From an uncultured Ruminococcus sp. (GTDB lineage Bacteria; Bacillota; Clostridia; Oscillospirales; Ruminococcaceae), in assembly GCA_910576995.1 (NCBI GenBank), contig CAJTLC010000003.1, positions 62,001 through 126,000 on the forward strand: DNA of 64,000 nucleotides, in the 5' to 3' direction. The first letter of the stretch is position 1. Each line of letters begins with the position of its first letter. Shown here in pieces: positions 8,252-15,819 of the stretch. A model generated the notes under the pieces. That model searched no databases and was not told the DNA's origin. It was given only the letters and a program-made list of their open reading frames with translations. The translations under genes and the position numbers were made by a program.

Positions 8252-9433
8252 TTATTCCTGCTTGTAATAAAGATAGTTTCCCCATTCCTCAATAGAAAGA
8301 GAATCCACAGGAATATACGCGTGTTCTGATTCCGTTATCTTCAAATAGATACCATCGCCCCACGGAATAAGCTGTCCGGTGATTTTTGGCGCACCAATAA
8401 CGCTTCCTGCCATAAAGTTCAAATTCCCATTATCATCAACGCTTCCGATTCCGTCTGTATAATTCGCAGTACGATAGAAAGAAAGTTCGATCGAGTATGA
8501 ATTGTCGCCTGTTTTTATAATATTGACGCTGTCTCCGCCATTCGCCATGGTATATTCCCCGCACCAAAGAGCATCATCCACTATCGGAATACCAAATTCG
8601 CTGCCGATTCTTTCATATGCAAATACGGAATCAACGGAATTAAAATAATTGTCTCCATGTAAACATATTTCAAAATTCAGCGTATTGTCATATGAGGTCA
8701 AAAAATATAACTTCTGATCGTTTTCACCTGTCCTGCTAAATCCGATCATTCCACTATTTGATTCATCACCGTTTTCATTGTATGCGCAGAAATTTCCATT
8801 GTCATCTATCGAAATAAAGCGCGGCTCACCACGATATTCGTTTCTCCAGATTCCGATCAAATTATCAGGCAAATTCTCAATTACTTCCGTATCCTGAACG
8901 TCTGATATTGCATCGGTATTTTCAGGAATATTTACTTCGGCGGCAACGGTAGAAGTTTCCGTCTGAACTGTCAAAATCTGCGATTCAGAAATAATTTTTT
9001 CATCTGAAGAAATAACAGCTGTTGTTCTGGCAACTGGACTTTCTGAATTGTCTATGCTTTTTCGAATCTCATTTGAATTGCTTGACATAATCAGCTTTGC
9101 GCTGCTTTCGGGAGTCGGTTCAACAGTTCCGCTCAAATTTTTATTGATCAGTATCATGCCAGATATACCTACAGTAACTACTGCGAATGCCGCCGCTGTT
9201 ACTGCAAAGAATTTGAATCGTGAATTCGTGATTTTTTCCGTTCCTGATACCGTAATTTCAGGCTCAAAATCATCAGTCAATTCTTCATGCTTCATCTTTT
9301 TCATACAGTTGTTCAGAATTCTTTTTTTAGCTTTCGAATCAAGCGAAGGAATTTCTTCTGCAATTTTCTCGATATCTTTTTCATCAAGATCGCTGAAAAC
9401 GTCATAAAAAATATTGCTTTTTTTATTTTTCAT
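8252..9433 (-). CDS. Membrane-bound partner of ECF-like sigma factor (putative anti-sigma)
   Basis: 393 aa. Cytoplasmic N-terminal part (1-72) rich in charged residues, a single membrane segment near 74-96 (FFAVTAAAFAVVTVGISGMI), a Ser/Thr/Pro linker, and an external beta-rich region of about 200 residues with two related stretches beginning LIGIWRNEY and DDALWCGEY, resembling lipocalin-like sheets. Its start lies inside the sigma gene (11-base overlap), which is the usual arrangement for a sigma/anti-sigma pair. No zinc-binding anti-sigma motif (HxxxCxxC) was found in the N-terminus, so anti-sigma function is inferred from topology and location. Confidence 0.65.
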   Translation of the reverse strand: MKNKKSNIFYDVFSDLDEKDIEKIAEEIPSLDSKAKKRILNNCMKKMKHEELTDDFEPEITVSGTEKITNSRFKFFAVTAAAFAVVTVGISGMILINKNLSGTVEPTPESSAKLIMSSNSNEIRKSIDNSESPVARTTAVISSDEKIISESQILTVQTETSTVAAEVNIPENTDAISDVQDTEVIENLPDNLIGIWRNEYRGEPRFISIDDNGNFCAYNENGDESNSGMIGFSRTGENDQKLYFLTSYDNTLNFEICLHGDNYFNSVDSVFAYERIGSEFGIPIVDDALWCGEYTMANGGDSVNIIKTGDNSYSIELSFYRTANYTDGIGSVDDNGNLNFMAGSVIGAPKITGQLIPWGDGIYLKITESEHAYIPVDSLSIEEWGNYLYYKQE

Positions 9434-9989
9434 AAAACCACTCTTTCCTGAGAATTTTTTTCATACTCTTTCTCGCTCTAAGGCTTCTTTGCTGAACTGC
9501 TCCTACCGACATTGCCATTATTTCGGCAGTTTCACGAATCGTATGACCATAAAAATATTGATGAATTATTATGGAACGCGACGTTTCGTCAAGATTCATT
9601 ACAGCGTCGCGGATTTTGCATCTGCCGATATTATTCAGGACTGTTTCTTCAATATCTTCATTCTCCATCAGCGTAACTGCTGCGTCATCAATATTTTGAA
9701 TTGAATTGTATCGATAATTCAAACGACGATATGCGTCTATAGCGGAGCTTTTGGCTATCGCGCCGATATAGCCTTTCAGTGTTCCTTTTTCAACTGCAAA
9801 ATTTTTCAAGTTCTGAAATAATTTCACAAAAATATCGCTTACACAATCTTCTATATCCTCCGCAGCTGCATATCGGCACAGTTTATTTGCTGCGATCGCA
9901 TAAACATAATTTCCGTACTGCTCGATTAATTGCGCATATGCTTTTTTCGGTGAGCTGTCAAATAATTCCAGCAGCTCCTTGTCATTCAT
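9423..9989 (-). CDS. RNA polymerase sigma factor, ECF-like sigma-70 family
   Basis: 188 aa. Region 2 is seen in the first 90 residues (YAAAEDIEDCVSDIFVKLFQN, KGTLKGYIGAIAKSSAIDAYR) and region 4 at the end (IRETAEIMAMSVGAVQQRSLRARKSM), the standard two-domain layout of a group 4 sigma factor. It should redirect RNA polymerase to a small regulon in response to a surface signal sensed by the overlapping downstream membrane protein. GGAAGGAGT precedes the ATG. The regulon is unknown; the absence of a strong sigma-A promoter directly upstream would fit self-regulation but is not proof. Confidence 0.88.
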   Translation of the reverse strand: MNDKELLELFDSSPKKAYAQLIEQYGNYVYAIAANKLCRYAAAEDIEDCVSDIFVKLFQNLKNFAVEKGTLKGYIGAIAKSSAIDAYRRLNYRYNSIQNIDDAAVTLMENEDIEETVLNNIGRCKIRDAVMNLDETSRSIIIHQYFYGHTIRETAEIMAMSVGAVQQRSLRARKSMKKILRKEWFYEK

Positions 9990-10087
9990 TGGCGTACTCC
10001 TTCCGATTTTTTTGAATTCAAAAATACAAGTTTTAAGACCGTCTATAAGTACATTCGCATGAACATCTCAAAAACTAACACAAATTA

Positions 10088-10144
10088 TAAAAAAATCGTG
10101 TAATTATTGTCGTTCAGATGAACGTTTCAATAATTACACGATTT
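10088..10144 (-). terminator. Terminator of the hisS-aspS operon
   Basis: A 17-bp perfect stem (AAATCGTGTAATTATTG with its complement) encloses a smaller palindrome CGTTCAGATGAACG; on the minus strand it ends in seven Ts. It lies 25 bases past the aspS stop. Confidence 0.85.
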
Positions 10145-10168
10145 AGAACGCGCTATAATGGCTAAATA

Positions 10169-11944
10169 TTATTTTTCATCTTCAATAACGCTGATCCCAA
10201 GCACATCTAAATTAGCTTTATCAACTTTGGATGGACATTCCGACATAAGTTCGCTTGCATTCTGAACTTTTGGAAATGCTGTTACATCACGAAGATTATC
10301 AGCTTTGCACATAATCATCGCAAGACGATCGAGTCCGATTCCCATACCTCCATGAGGCGGAGCGGCATAGCGATATGCATCAACAAGGAATCCGAATTTT
10401 GCGTCGATCTCCTCATCCGTCATACCAAGAGCCTCGAACATTCTCTGCTGAAGTTCAAAATCTGTAATACGCATAGAACCGCTCGAAAGTTCCGTACCGT
10501 TAAGTACAAGATCCCATGCTTTGGCACGAACATTTGCAGGATCGCTGTCAAGATATTCTATGCATTCTTCCATTGGCATAGTGAAAGGATGATGAGCGGC
10601 TACCCATGATTTGTTTTCCTCATCATACTCGAAAAAAGGCATTTCTGTTATCCACAAGAAATTGTACTTGTTTTCATCGATAACATTAAGACGTTTGCCG
10701 CATATCAGACGAATTGCTCCGAGAGTTGAAAGAACAGTTTTCGTCTTATCCGCGCAAATCAGAACGAGATCTCCGTCCTTAGCATCAACTGTGCTGCATA
10801 TTTTCTCCAGATCGCCGTCTTTAAGAAACTTCTTAAAACTGCAATTTGGCTCTCCTGCCCAGCGAATATAAGCAAGTCCTTTTGCGCCGATGCCTTTTGC
10901 GTGTTCAACCAGTTTATCGATCTCTTTGCGGGTATATGTTGCAGCGCCGTTTTTAACATTGATAGCGCGAACCGAACCGCCCTCTTCGATTGCATTCTTA
11001 AATACAACAAAATCAATATCCCTAACTGTTTCTGTAATATCCTGAATCTCAAATCCAAAACGAGTATCTGGCTTATCAGAACCGAATCTGTTCATTGCGT
11101 CGGCAAAGGTTATCCTCGGCAGCGGTACAGGAATATTGATATTGACAACATCCTTAAATACACGCTGAATGAACCCCTCGACGCATTCCTGAATATCCTC
11201 GGCGTCAACGAATGACATTTCAAGATCTATCTGCGTAAATTCAGGCTGACGATCGGCTCTGAGATCTTCATCACGGAAACAGCGCGCAAGCTGAATATAC
11301 CTGTCATACCCTGCTATCATGAGAAGCTGTTTGTAAATTTGCGGAGACTGGGGAAGCGCATAAAATTTACCTTGATGAATTCTCGACGGGATAAGATAAT
11401 CTCTTGCGCCCTCAGGAGTCGATTTCATCATCATCGGCGTTTCTATTTCAAGAAATCCGTTTTCATAGAAATATTCTCGTGTTACTTTCGCAATTTCATG
11501 GCGCATAATAATATTCTGCTGCAAAGGTGCGCGACGAAGATCGAGATAACGATATTTCAGACGAAGTTCCTCGTTCACCTTTGTTTCATTTGTGATTTCA
11601 AAGGGCGTAGTCTGAGCCTTTGAGAGAATCCTCAAATCATTCACAAAGATTTCAACATTGCCTGTTTTAAGCTTGTCATTTTTGCTTTCACGCTCAATAA
11701 CCTCGCCCTTAGCCATAAGAACGTACTCGCTTTTACACGAAGCAGCTTTCTCAAAAACGGAAGGATCGGACTTATCGCTGAAAGTAAGCTGAACTACGCC
11801 TGTCCTGTCGCGAAGAACAATGAAAATTACGCCGCCCTTATTTCTGATACGCTCCACAAAGCCGCCTACAACGACTTCCTGTCCGATCTCCGTTACATCA
11901 CCGCAGTAGTGAGTCCTTTTAAGCCCTTTCATACTGTCTGCCAT
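10169..11944 (-). CDS. aspS: Aspartyl-tRNA synthetase
   Basis: Class II synthetase charging tRNA-Asp (591 aa, the bacterial size). N-terminal OB-fold anticodon domain (GQEVVVGGFVERIRNKGGVIF), class II motif 2 (LARCFRDEDLRADRQPEFTQ), bacterial GAD insertion (about 280-410), and motif 3 (GGMGIGLDRLAMIM). The frame is open further upstream inside hisS, but the ATG at 11944 begins MADSMKGLKRTHYCG, matching the family, and follows an AGGAG located in the last codons of hisS. It starts four bases after the hisS stop, so the two are one transcription unit. Whether it is discriminating (Asp only) or also charges tRNA-Asn was not determined. Confidence 0.96.
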   Translation of the reverse strand: MADSMKGLKRTHYCGDVTEIGQEVVVGGFVERIRNKGGVIFIVLRDRTGVVQLTFSDKSDPSVFEKAASCKSEYVLMAKGEVIERESKNDKLKTGNVEIFVNDLRILSKAQTTPFEITNETKVNEELRLKYRYLDLRRAPLQQNIIMRHEIAKVTREYFYENGFLEIETPMMMKSTPEGARDYLIPSRIHQGKFYALPQSPQIYKQLLMIAGYDRYIQLARCFRDEDLRADRQPEFTQIDLEMSFVDAEDIQECVEGFIQRVFKDVVNINIPVPLPRITFADAMNRFGSDKPDTRFGFEIQDITETVRDIDFVVFKNAIEEGGSVRAINVKNGAATYTRKEIDKLVEHAKGIGAKGLAYIRWAGEPNCSFKKFLKDGDLEKICSTVDAKDGDLVLICADKTKTVLSTLGAIRLICGKRLNVIDENKYNFLWITEMPFFEYDEENKSWVAAHHPFTMPMEECIEYLDSDPANVRAKAWDLVLNGTELSSGSMRITDFELQQRMFEALGMTDEEIDAKFGFLVDAYRYAAPPHGGMGIGLDRLAMIMCKADNLRDVTAFPKVQNASELMSECPSKVDKANLDVLGISVIEDEK

Positions 11945-11948
11945 AATT

Positions 11949-13289
11949 TTATTGCTCCTCTCCTGTAAATGAAAACAACGGACTGTCTTTTGTTTCATCG
12001 TCCAAAGCTTCCATTATCCTGTTAAAATAAATTTCTTCAAACACAGCTGTAAATCTGTCGTCGAGATCAAGAAGCGTCTCTTCGCCGCTTTCCATATGCT
12101 TGACCTTAGCCTTGCCGTCTGCGATCTCATTATCGCCGATAACAACAGAAAATACAGCGCCTATTTTATTTGCATATTTCATCTGCGATTTAAGACCTCT
12201 GCCCATCATATCGTATTCCGCATAATATCCGTATTCGCGAAGCGATTTTGAAAGCTGCATAGCCTTTTCCAGCGCAGCTTCGCCCATGACTGCAAAATAA
12301 ATATCGCATTTTTTCGGCGTGAGATAATCGCAGTTCTGCTTTTCCATAAGAAGAAGAAGCCTTTCAAGCCCCATTCCGAATCCGAGAGCAGGCGTATGCT
12401 GTCCGCCAAGCTGCTCGATAAGTCCGTCGTAACGTCCTCCGCCGCATACGGTTCCCTGCGCGCCTATCTCCGTAGTTACAAATTCAAATACTGTTTTTGT
12501 ATAATAATCAAGCCCCCTTACGATCTTCGGATCAACGGTATATTCGATGCCGAAATTCGAGAGATATTTTTTCAGTTTTTCAAAATGATCAGAGCATTCC
12601 TCGCAAAGATAATCGATTATCAAGGGCGCGTCCTTGCCGATTTCCTGACAAATCGGGCTTTTACAGTCAAGAATTCTCATCGGATTTTTTTCAAGACGAT
12701 CGCGGCAGGTATCGCAAAGTTCGTCTTTACGCACAGAAAAATAATTTTTAAGCGCGGCATGATAATTAGCGCGGCAAGTTGGACAGCCTATGGAATTGAT
12801 ATGAAGTTCAATCTTATTCAATCCCAGTCTGTCGAGAATAGTTTTGGCAAGCATAATTACTTCCGCGTCAGCTGACGGATACTGACTTCCGGCCATTTCA
12901 ACGCCGAATTGGTGGAATTCACGCAGTCTGCCCGCCTGAGGTCTTTCATGACGGAAACAGGAAAGAATGTAATACACCCTCTGAGGAAGAGCCTCGTTGA
13001 GCAGTCCGTTTTGCAGCATCGCTCTTATAACTCCTGCCGTACCTTCGGGTCGAAGGGTAAATTTAGATTCCTTTGCCATGACGGTATACATTTCTTTTTG
13101 TACAACGTCAGTAGTTTCGCCGACAGATCTCAGAAAAAGATCAGTATTTTCAAAAGTCGGAACTCTGATCTCGCCAAACCCGAAACTTTCGGCAATATCT
13201 CTTGTAATTTTCTCTATTGTATGCCATTTATGTACATTCTTAGGAATAACATCCTCTGTACCGTTTGGTCTTTTTATATTTATCGCCAT
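11949..13289 (-). CDS. hisS: Histidyl-tRNA synthetase
   Basis: Class II synthetase for tRNA-His (446 aa). Motif 1 is near the N-terminus (RPNGTEDVIP, VPTFENTDLF), motif 2 is CFRHERPQAGRLREFHQFG, the histidine-specific signature is VRGLDYYTKTVFE, and motif 3 is ALGFGMGLERLL. The anticodon-binding domain occupies the last 100 residues (KCDIYFAVMG onward). A CxxC pair (ELCDTCRDR) and GCPTCRANYH lie in the insertion domain and could hold zinc. AAAGG precedes the ATG. It is first in a two-gene operon with aspS. Confidence 0.96.
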   Translation of the reverse strand: MAINIKRPNGTEDVIPKNVHKWHTIEKITRDIAESFGFGEIRVPTFENTDLFLRSVGETTDVVQKEMYTVMAKESKFTLRPEGTAGVIRAMLQNGLLNEALPQRVYYILSCFRHERPQAGRLREFHQFGVEMAGSQYPSADAEVIMLAKTILDRLGLNKIELHINSIGCPTCRANYHAALKNYFSVRKDELCDTCRDRLEKNPMRILDCKSPICQEIGKDAPLIIDYLCEECSDHFEKLKKYLSNFGIEYTVDPKIVRGLDYYTKTVFEFVTTEIGAQGTVCGGGRYDGLIEQLGGQHTPALGFGMGLERLLLLMEKQNCDYLTPKKCDIYFAVMGEAALEKAMQLSKSLREYGYYAEYDMMGRGLKSQMKYANKIGAVFSVVIGDNEIADGKAKVKHMESGEETLLDLDDRFTAVFEEIYFNRIMEALDDETKDSPLFSFTGEEQ

Positions 13290-13310
13290 AAAATCAACCT
13301 TTCATAACAT

Positions 13311-13337
13311 GAAAATTGTCCCCCTAAAGGGACAATA
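13311..13337 (-). terminator. Terminator of the minD-mgsA unit, distal hairpin
   Basis: ATTGTCCC pairs with GGGACAAT; on the minus strand the stem is followed by TTTTC. It is the second of two hairpins downstream of the mgsA-like gene. Confidence 0.6.
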
Positions 13338-13338
13338 A

Positions 13339-13363
13339 GGCAGAGCCGCATTACAGCTCCGCC
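13339..13363 (-). terminator. GC-rich hairpin directly after the mgsA-like gene
   Basis: GGCGGAGC pairs with GCTCTGCC (one mismatch type) six bases after the stop codon. It has no T-run of its own and probably acts together with the next hairpin as a tandem terminator. Confidence 0.5.
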
Positions 13364-13368
13364 AAATT

Positions 13369-13770
13369 TCAGATGGAAACGTCTCCTGCTTCGCGCCAGT
13401 CGAGATCACCGCGTTCAAGCGCGAGAATAAGAGCCTCGGCTGTCGCTATATTTGTAGCAAGAGGAACATTGTGAACATCGCAAAGACGGAGAAGGTCCAT
13501 ATCGTTCGCATCAGTCGCCTTAGGATTAATAGGATCTCTGAAAAACAGGAGGACATCGACCTCGTTGCACGAAAGAAGCGCCAAGATCTGTTCTGCACCG
13601 CCTCGTCCGCTCAGATAGCGTTTGATCGGAAGAGAAGTCGCTTCGCTTACCTGCTTTCCTGTTGTATTGGTTGCCATAAGTGAATGTTTTGATAAAATAC
13701 CGCAGTATGCGCTGCAAAATTGAACCATAAGTTCTTTTTTGGCGTCATGTGCTATTATTGCTATCTTCAT
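13369..13770 (-). CDS. Methylglyoxal synthase-like protein lacking catalytic residues
   Basis: 133 aa, full length for the family and clearly homologous to MgsA (dihydroxyacetone phosphate to methylglyoxal): IAIIAHDAKK, TNTTGK, LLFFRDPIN, LLRLCDVHNVPLATNIATAEALI. However, aligned by hand with the E. coli and B. subtilis enzymes from memory, the catalytic Asp of SGPxGGDQQ is Ala59 here (SGRGGAEQI, also one residue shorter), the active-site His of PHxPD is Thr86 and the following Asp is Asn89. His8 and Asp9 remain. It lies downstream of minD, where clostridia often carry mgsA. It may be inactive or have another ligand; annotation as a working MgsA would be unsafe. Confidence 0.85.
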   Translation of the reverse strand: MKIAIIAHDAKKELMVQFCSAYCGILSKHSLMATNTTGKQVSEATSLPIKRYLSGRGGAEQILALLSCNEVDVLLFFRDPINPKATDANDMDLLRLCDVHNVPLATNIATAEALILALERGDLDWREAGDVSI

Positions 13771-13806
13771 TAATAATCATCCTTTCCCTGTCGAGTTAAT
13801 TTAGTA

Positions 13807-14544
13807 TCAGGAAGTTTTAACCGTGAGAGGCACAAAATCGCCGCCGAGACGTTTTGATATTGCGTCAAAAGCTTTTAAAGCGGCTGAATCGGTAGGAATA
13901 GGAGTTCCCTTGCCCGTGGCTACCGTCATTTTAAAATCATCGGGGATAACGCCGATAAGCTGAACGCCTATTTTATCAATTATCTCATCAAGATTATTTA
14001 CAAGAGCCTCTCCGATAACCTTTTTGCTGATTTTATTTATGATAAGACGCTGGCTTTTATTTCCTCTGTTATAAAACTCATCAGACATAAGGCTGGCGTC
14101 TCTTATACATACAGGATCAGGAGTAGACACTACGAGTATCAGGTTAGCCTGCTCGACAATATCAAAAACATGAGAACTTATACCCGCTCCCGTATCAATG
14201 ATGATATATTCAAAATATTTTTTTACCGAACGGCAGATGTCAACAATCTGTTCTGCCGTAACGGTAGTCAACGTTTTGGGAGCGCAGAGAAGATTAAGGT
14301 TAGAAGCCATCGGAACCTGAGCAACAGCGTCGAGAGCCGACTTTCTGCCGCTAAGCACATCTCCCAGATCATATGTAATATCATTTTCAACGCCAAACAT
14401 TATATCAAGACATCTCAGCCCGAAATCAAGCTCGATAATAAGCGTTCTTTTTCCCTGTTTTGCAAGTGTATATCCAAGACCCGCGCACACAGTTGATTTA
14501 CCTGTGCCGCCCTTTCCTGAGGTAACAGCAATAATCTTTGACAT
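13807..14544 (-). CDS. minD: MinD/ParA-family ATPase, septum-site type
   Basis: Deviant Walker A ATPase (245 aa): SGKGGTGKST at the N-terminus, then IELDFGLRCLDIMFG and IIIDTGAGISSHV, the MinD pattern. In MinD systems the ATP-bound dimer sits on the membrane and positions MinC at the wrong division sites. The frame stays open upstream, but the ATG at 14544 follows AAAGGAA and begins MSKIIAVTSGKGG as in the family. The protein ends at VPLTVKTS without the basic amphipathic helix that usually anchors MinD. No minC or minE is adjacent; the only companion is the mgsA-like gene. ParA-like roles other than division remain possible. Confidence 0.8.
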   Translation of the reverse strand: MSKIIAVTSGKGGTGKSTVCAGLGYTLAKQGKRTLIIELDFGLRCLDIMFGVENDITYDLGDVLSGRKSALDAVAQVPMASNLNLLCAPKTLTTVTAEQIVDICRSVKKYFEYIIIDTGAGISSHVFDIVEQANLILVVSTPDPVCIRDASLMSDEFYNRGNKSQRLIINKISKKVIGEALVNNLDEIIDKIGVQLIGVIPDDFKMTVATGKGTPIPTDSAALKAFDAISKRLGGDFVPLTVKTS

Positions 14545-14828
14545 AGCATTTCCTTTCAGCATTCCGCACCTGTCTGAAATATCACCGCTGCGGAATATAA
14601 ACATTTTATAAGAATCATTTAAATATAGATCCTCAACCTTAAAATACATTATATCACAAAAAAAGCCATTTGTCAAAGGACTTTTTTGGCAGCAACATAA
14701 AATTGTGTATTTTAATGTTTTTCACCACCTGCATTTGTGCATTTTGCACATTAGCCAAATTTATTTATTTAAAATGAGTTGACTTTTAAAAAAACATATG
14801 ATAACATAATTTTGAGAGAGGTGAGAAA

Positions 14829-15758
14829 ATGAAAAATCCATTTTCCTTTTCACTTGACAATAAGCGTTATCACACATTGAATTATTTTTATAAATCAAAA
14901 TTGGGCGAAAAATTGTACAAAGCAGTCATCGACTGCGGATTCACCTGCCCGAATATAGACGGTTCGAAAGGTATTGGCGGATGCATATTTTGCGACGGCG
15001 GAAGCGGATATTTCACTGCAAAAGGAACCGTTGTAGAACAGCTTGAACGTGAAGTCGAAAGAATACGGAACAAGCATAAAAATCCGCGGTTTATCGCTTA
15101 TTTTCAGGCTAACACAAATACCTACGCTCCATGTGGAGTCTTAAAGGATATATATGAGCAGGCTTTGAAATTCCCCAATATCGCCGGAATTTCCATAGGC
15201 ACAAGAGCGGATTGCCTGCCTGACGACGTATTGGAACTTCTATGTGAACTAAATAAACGAACGATGCTGACTATTGAACTCGGTATGCAAAGCGTTCACG
15301 AGAAAACGATTGAAAAAATAAACAGAAAATATTCTCATGAAGAATTTTTAAACGGCTATTTTAAATTGAAAAACCGCAATATCCGCGTTTGTCTGCATAT
15401 AATCAACGGACTGCCGAATGAAACTGCGGAAATGATGCGTGAAACAGCACGCCAGACAGCAATTCTTCATCCGGACGCTGTAAAACTCCAGATGCTGCAT
15501 ATCGTTGAAGGTACGCCTGTCGCGAAAATGTACAGATCGGGTGAATTTTCATTGCTTAGCCGTGAAGAATATATAGAAATAATTGCCGATCAGCTTGAAC
15601 TGCTTCCGCCGGAGGTCGTCATTGAACGCATAACGGGAGACGGCGATAAACGCAAGCTTATCGCGCCATTGTGGAGCGCCGACAAAATCGCGGTACTTGG
15701 CGGAATTGATAAATGTTTAGCCGCCCGTGATTCATATCAGGGACGGCTGTATAAATAG
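14829..15758 (+). CDS. Radical SAM protein, YhcC/TIGR01212 family
   Basis: 309 aa. Iron-sulfur/SAM enzyme of the YhcC group, whose substrate is not known. The N-terminus KRYHTLNYFYKSKLGEKLYK is typical of the family; cluster ligands are probably Cys40, Cys52 and Cys55 (CPNIDGSKGIGGCIFC). The SAM-binding core continues with YFQANTNTYAP, GTRADCLPDD and LGMQSVHEKTI. GAGAGAGGTG precedes the ATG. The gene stands alone, convergent with the metal ATPase downstream. Confidence 0.88.
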   Translation: MKNPFSFSLDNKRYHTLNYFYKSKLGEKLYKAVIDCGFTCPNIDGSKGIGGCIFCDGGSGYFTAKGTVVEQLEREVERIRNKHKNPRFIAYFQANTNTYAPCGVLKDIYEQALKFPNIAGISIGTRADCLPDDVLELLCELNKRTMLTIELGMQSVHEKTIEKINRKYSHEEFLNGYFKLKNRNIRVCLHIINGLPNETAEMMRETARQTAILHPDAVKLQMLHIVEGTPVAKMYRSGEFSLLSREEYIEIIADQLELLPPEVVIERITGDGDKRKLIAPLWSADKIAVLGGIDKCLAARDSYQGRLYK

Positions 15759-15765
15759 ACTATAG

Positions 15766-15819
15766 TTGCCCTACTTAAAACTAAAACAAGTTCACTAATA
15801 AAAATTTTCCATAGCCGCG
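15766..15819 (-). repeat. Short interspersed repeat, copy of the 46089-46140 sequence
   Basis: Read on the minus strand, this 54-base stretch matches 46089-46140 on the plus strand at nearly every position (GCTATGGAAAATTTTTAT, GAACTTGTTTTA, AAGTAGGGC). It fills the gap between two convergent genes. Confidence 0.75.

Noticed and set aside
12396..12875. 159-codon frame opposite hisS
   Set aside because: Composition is that of a complement shadow; hisS motifs on the other strand account for the sequence.
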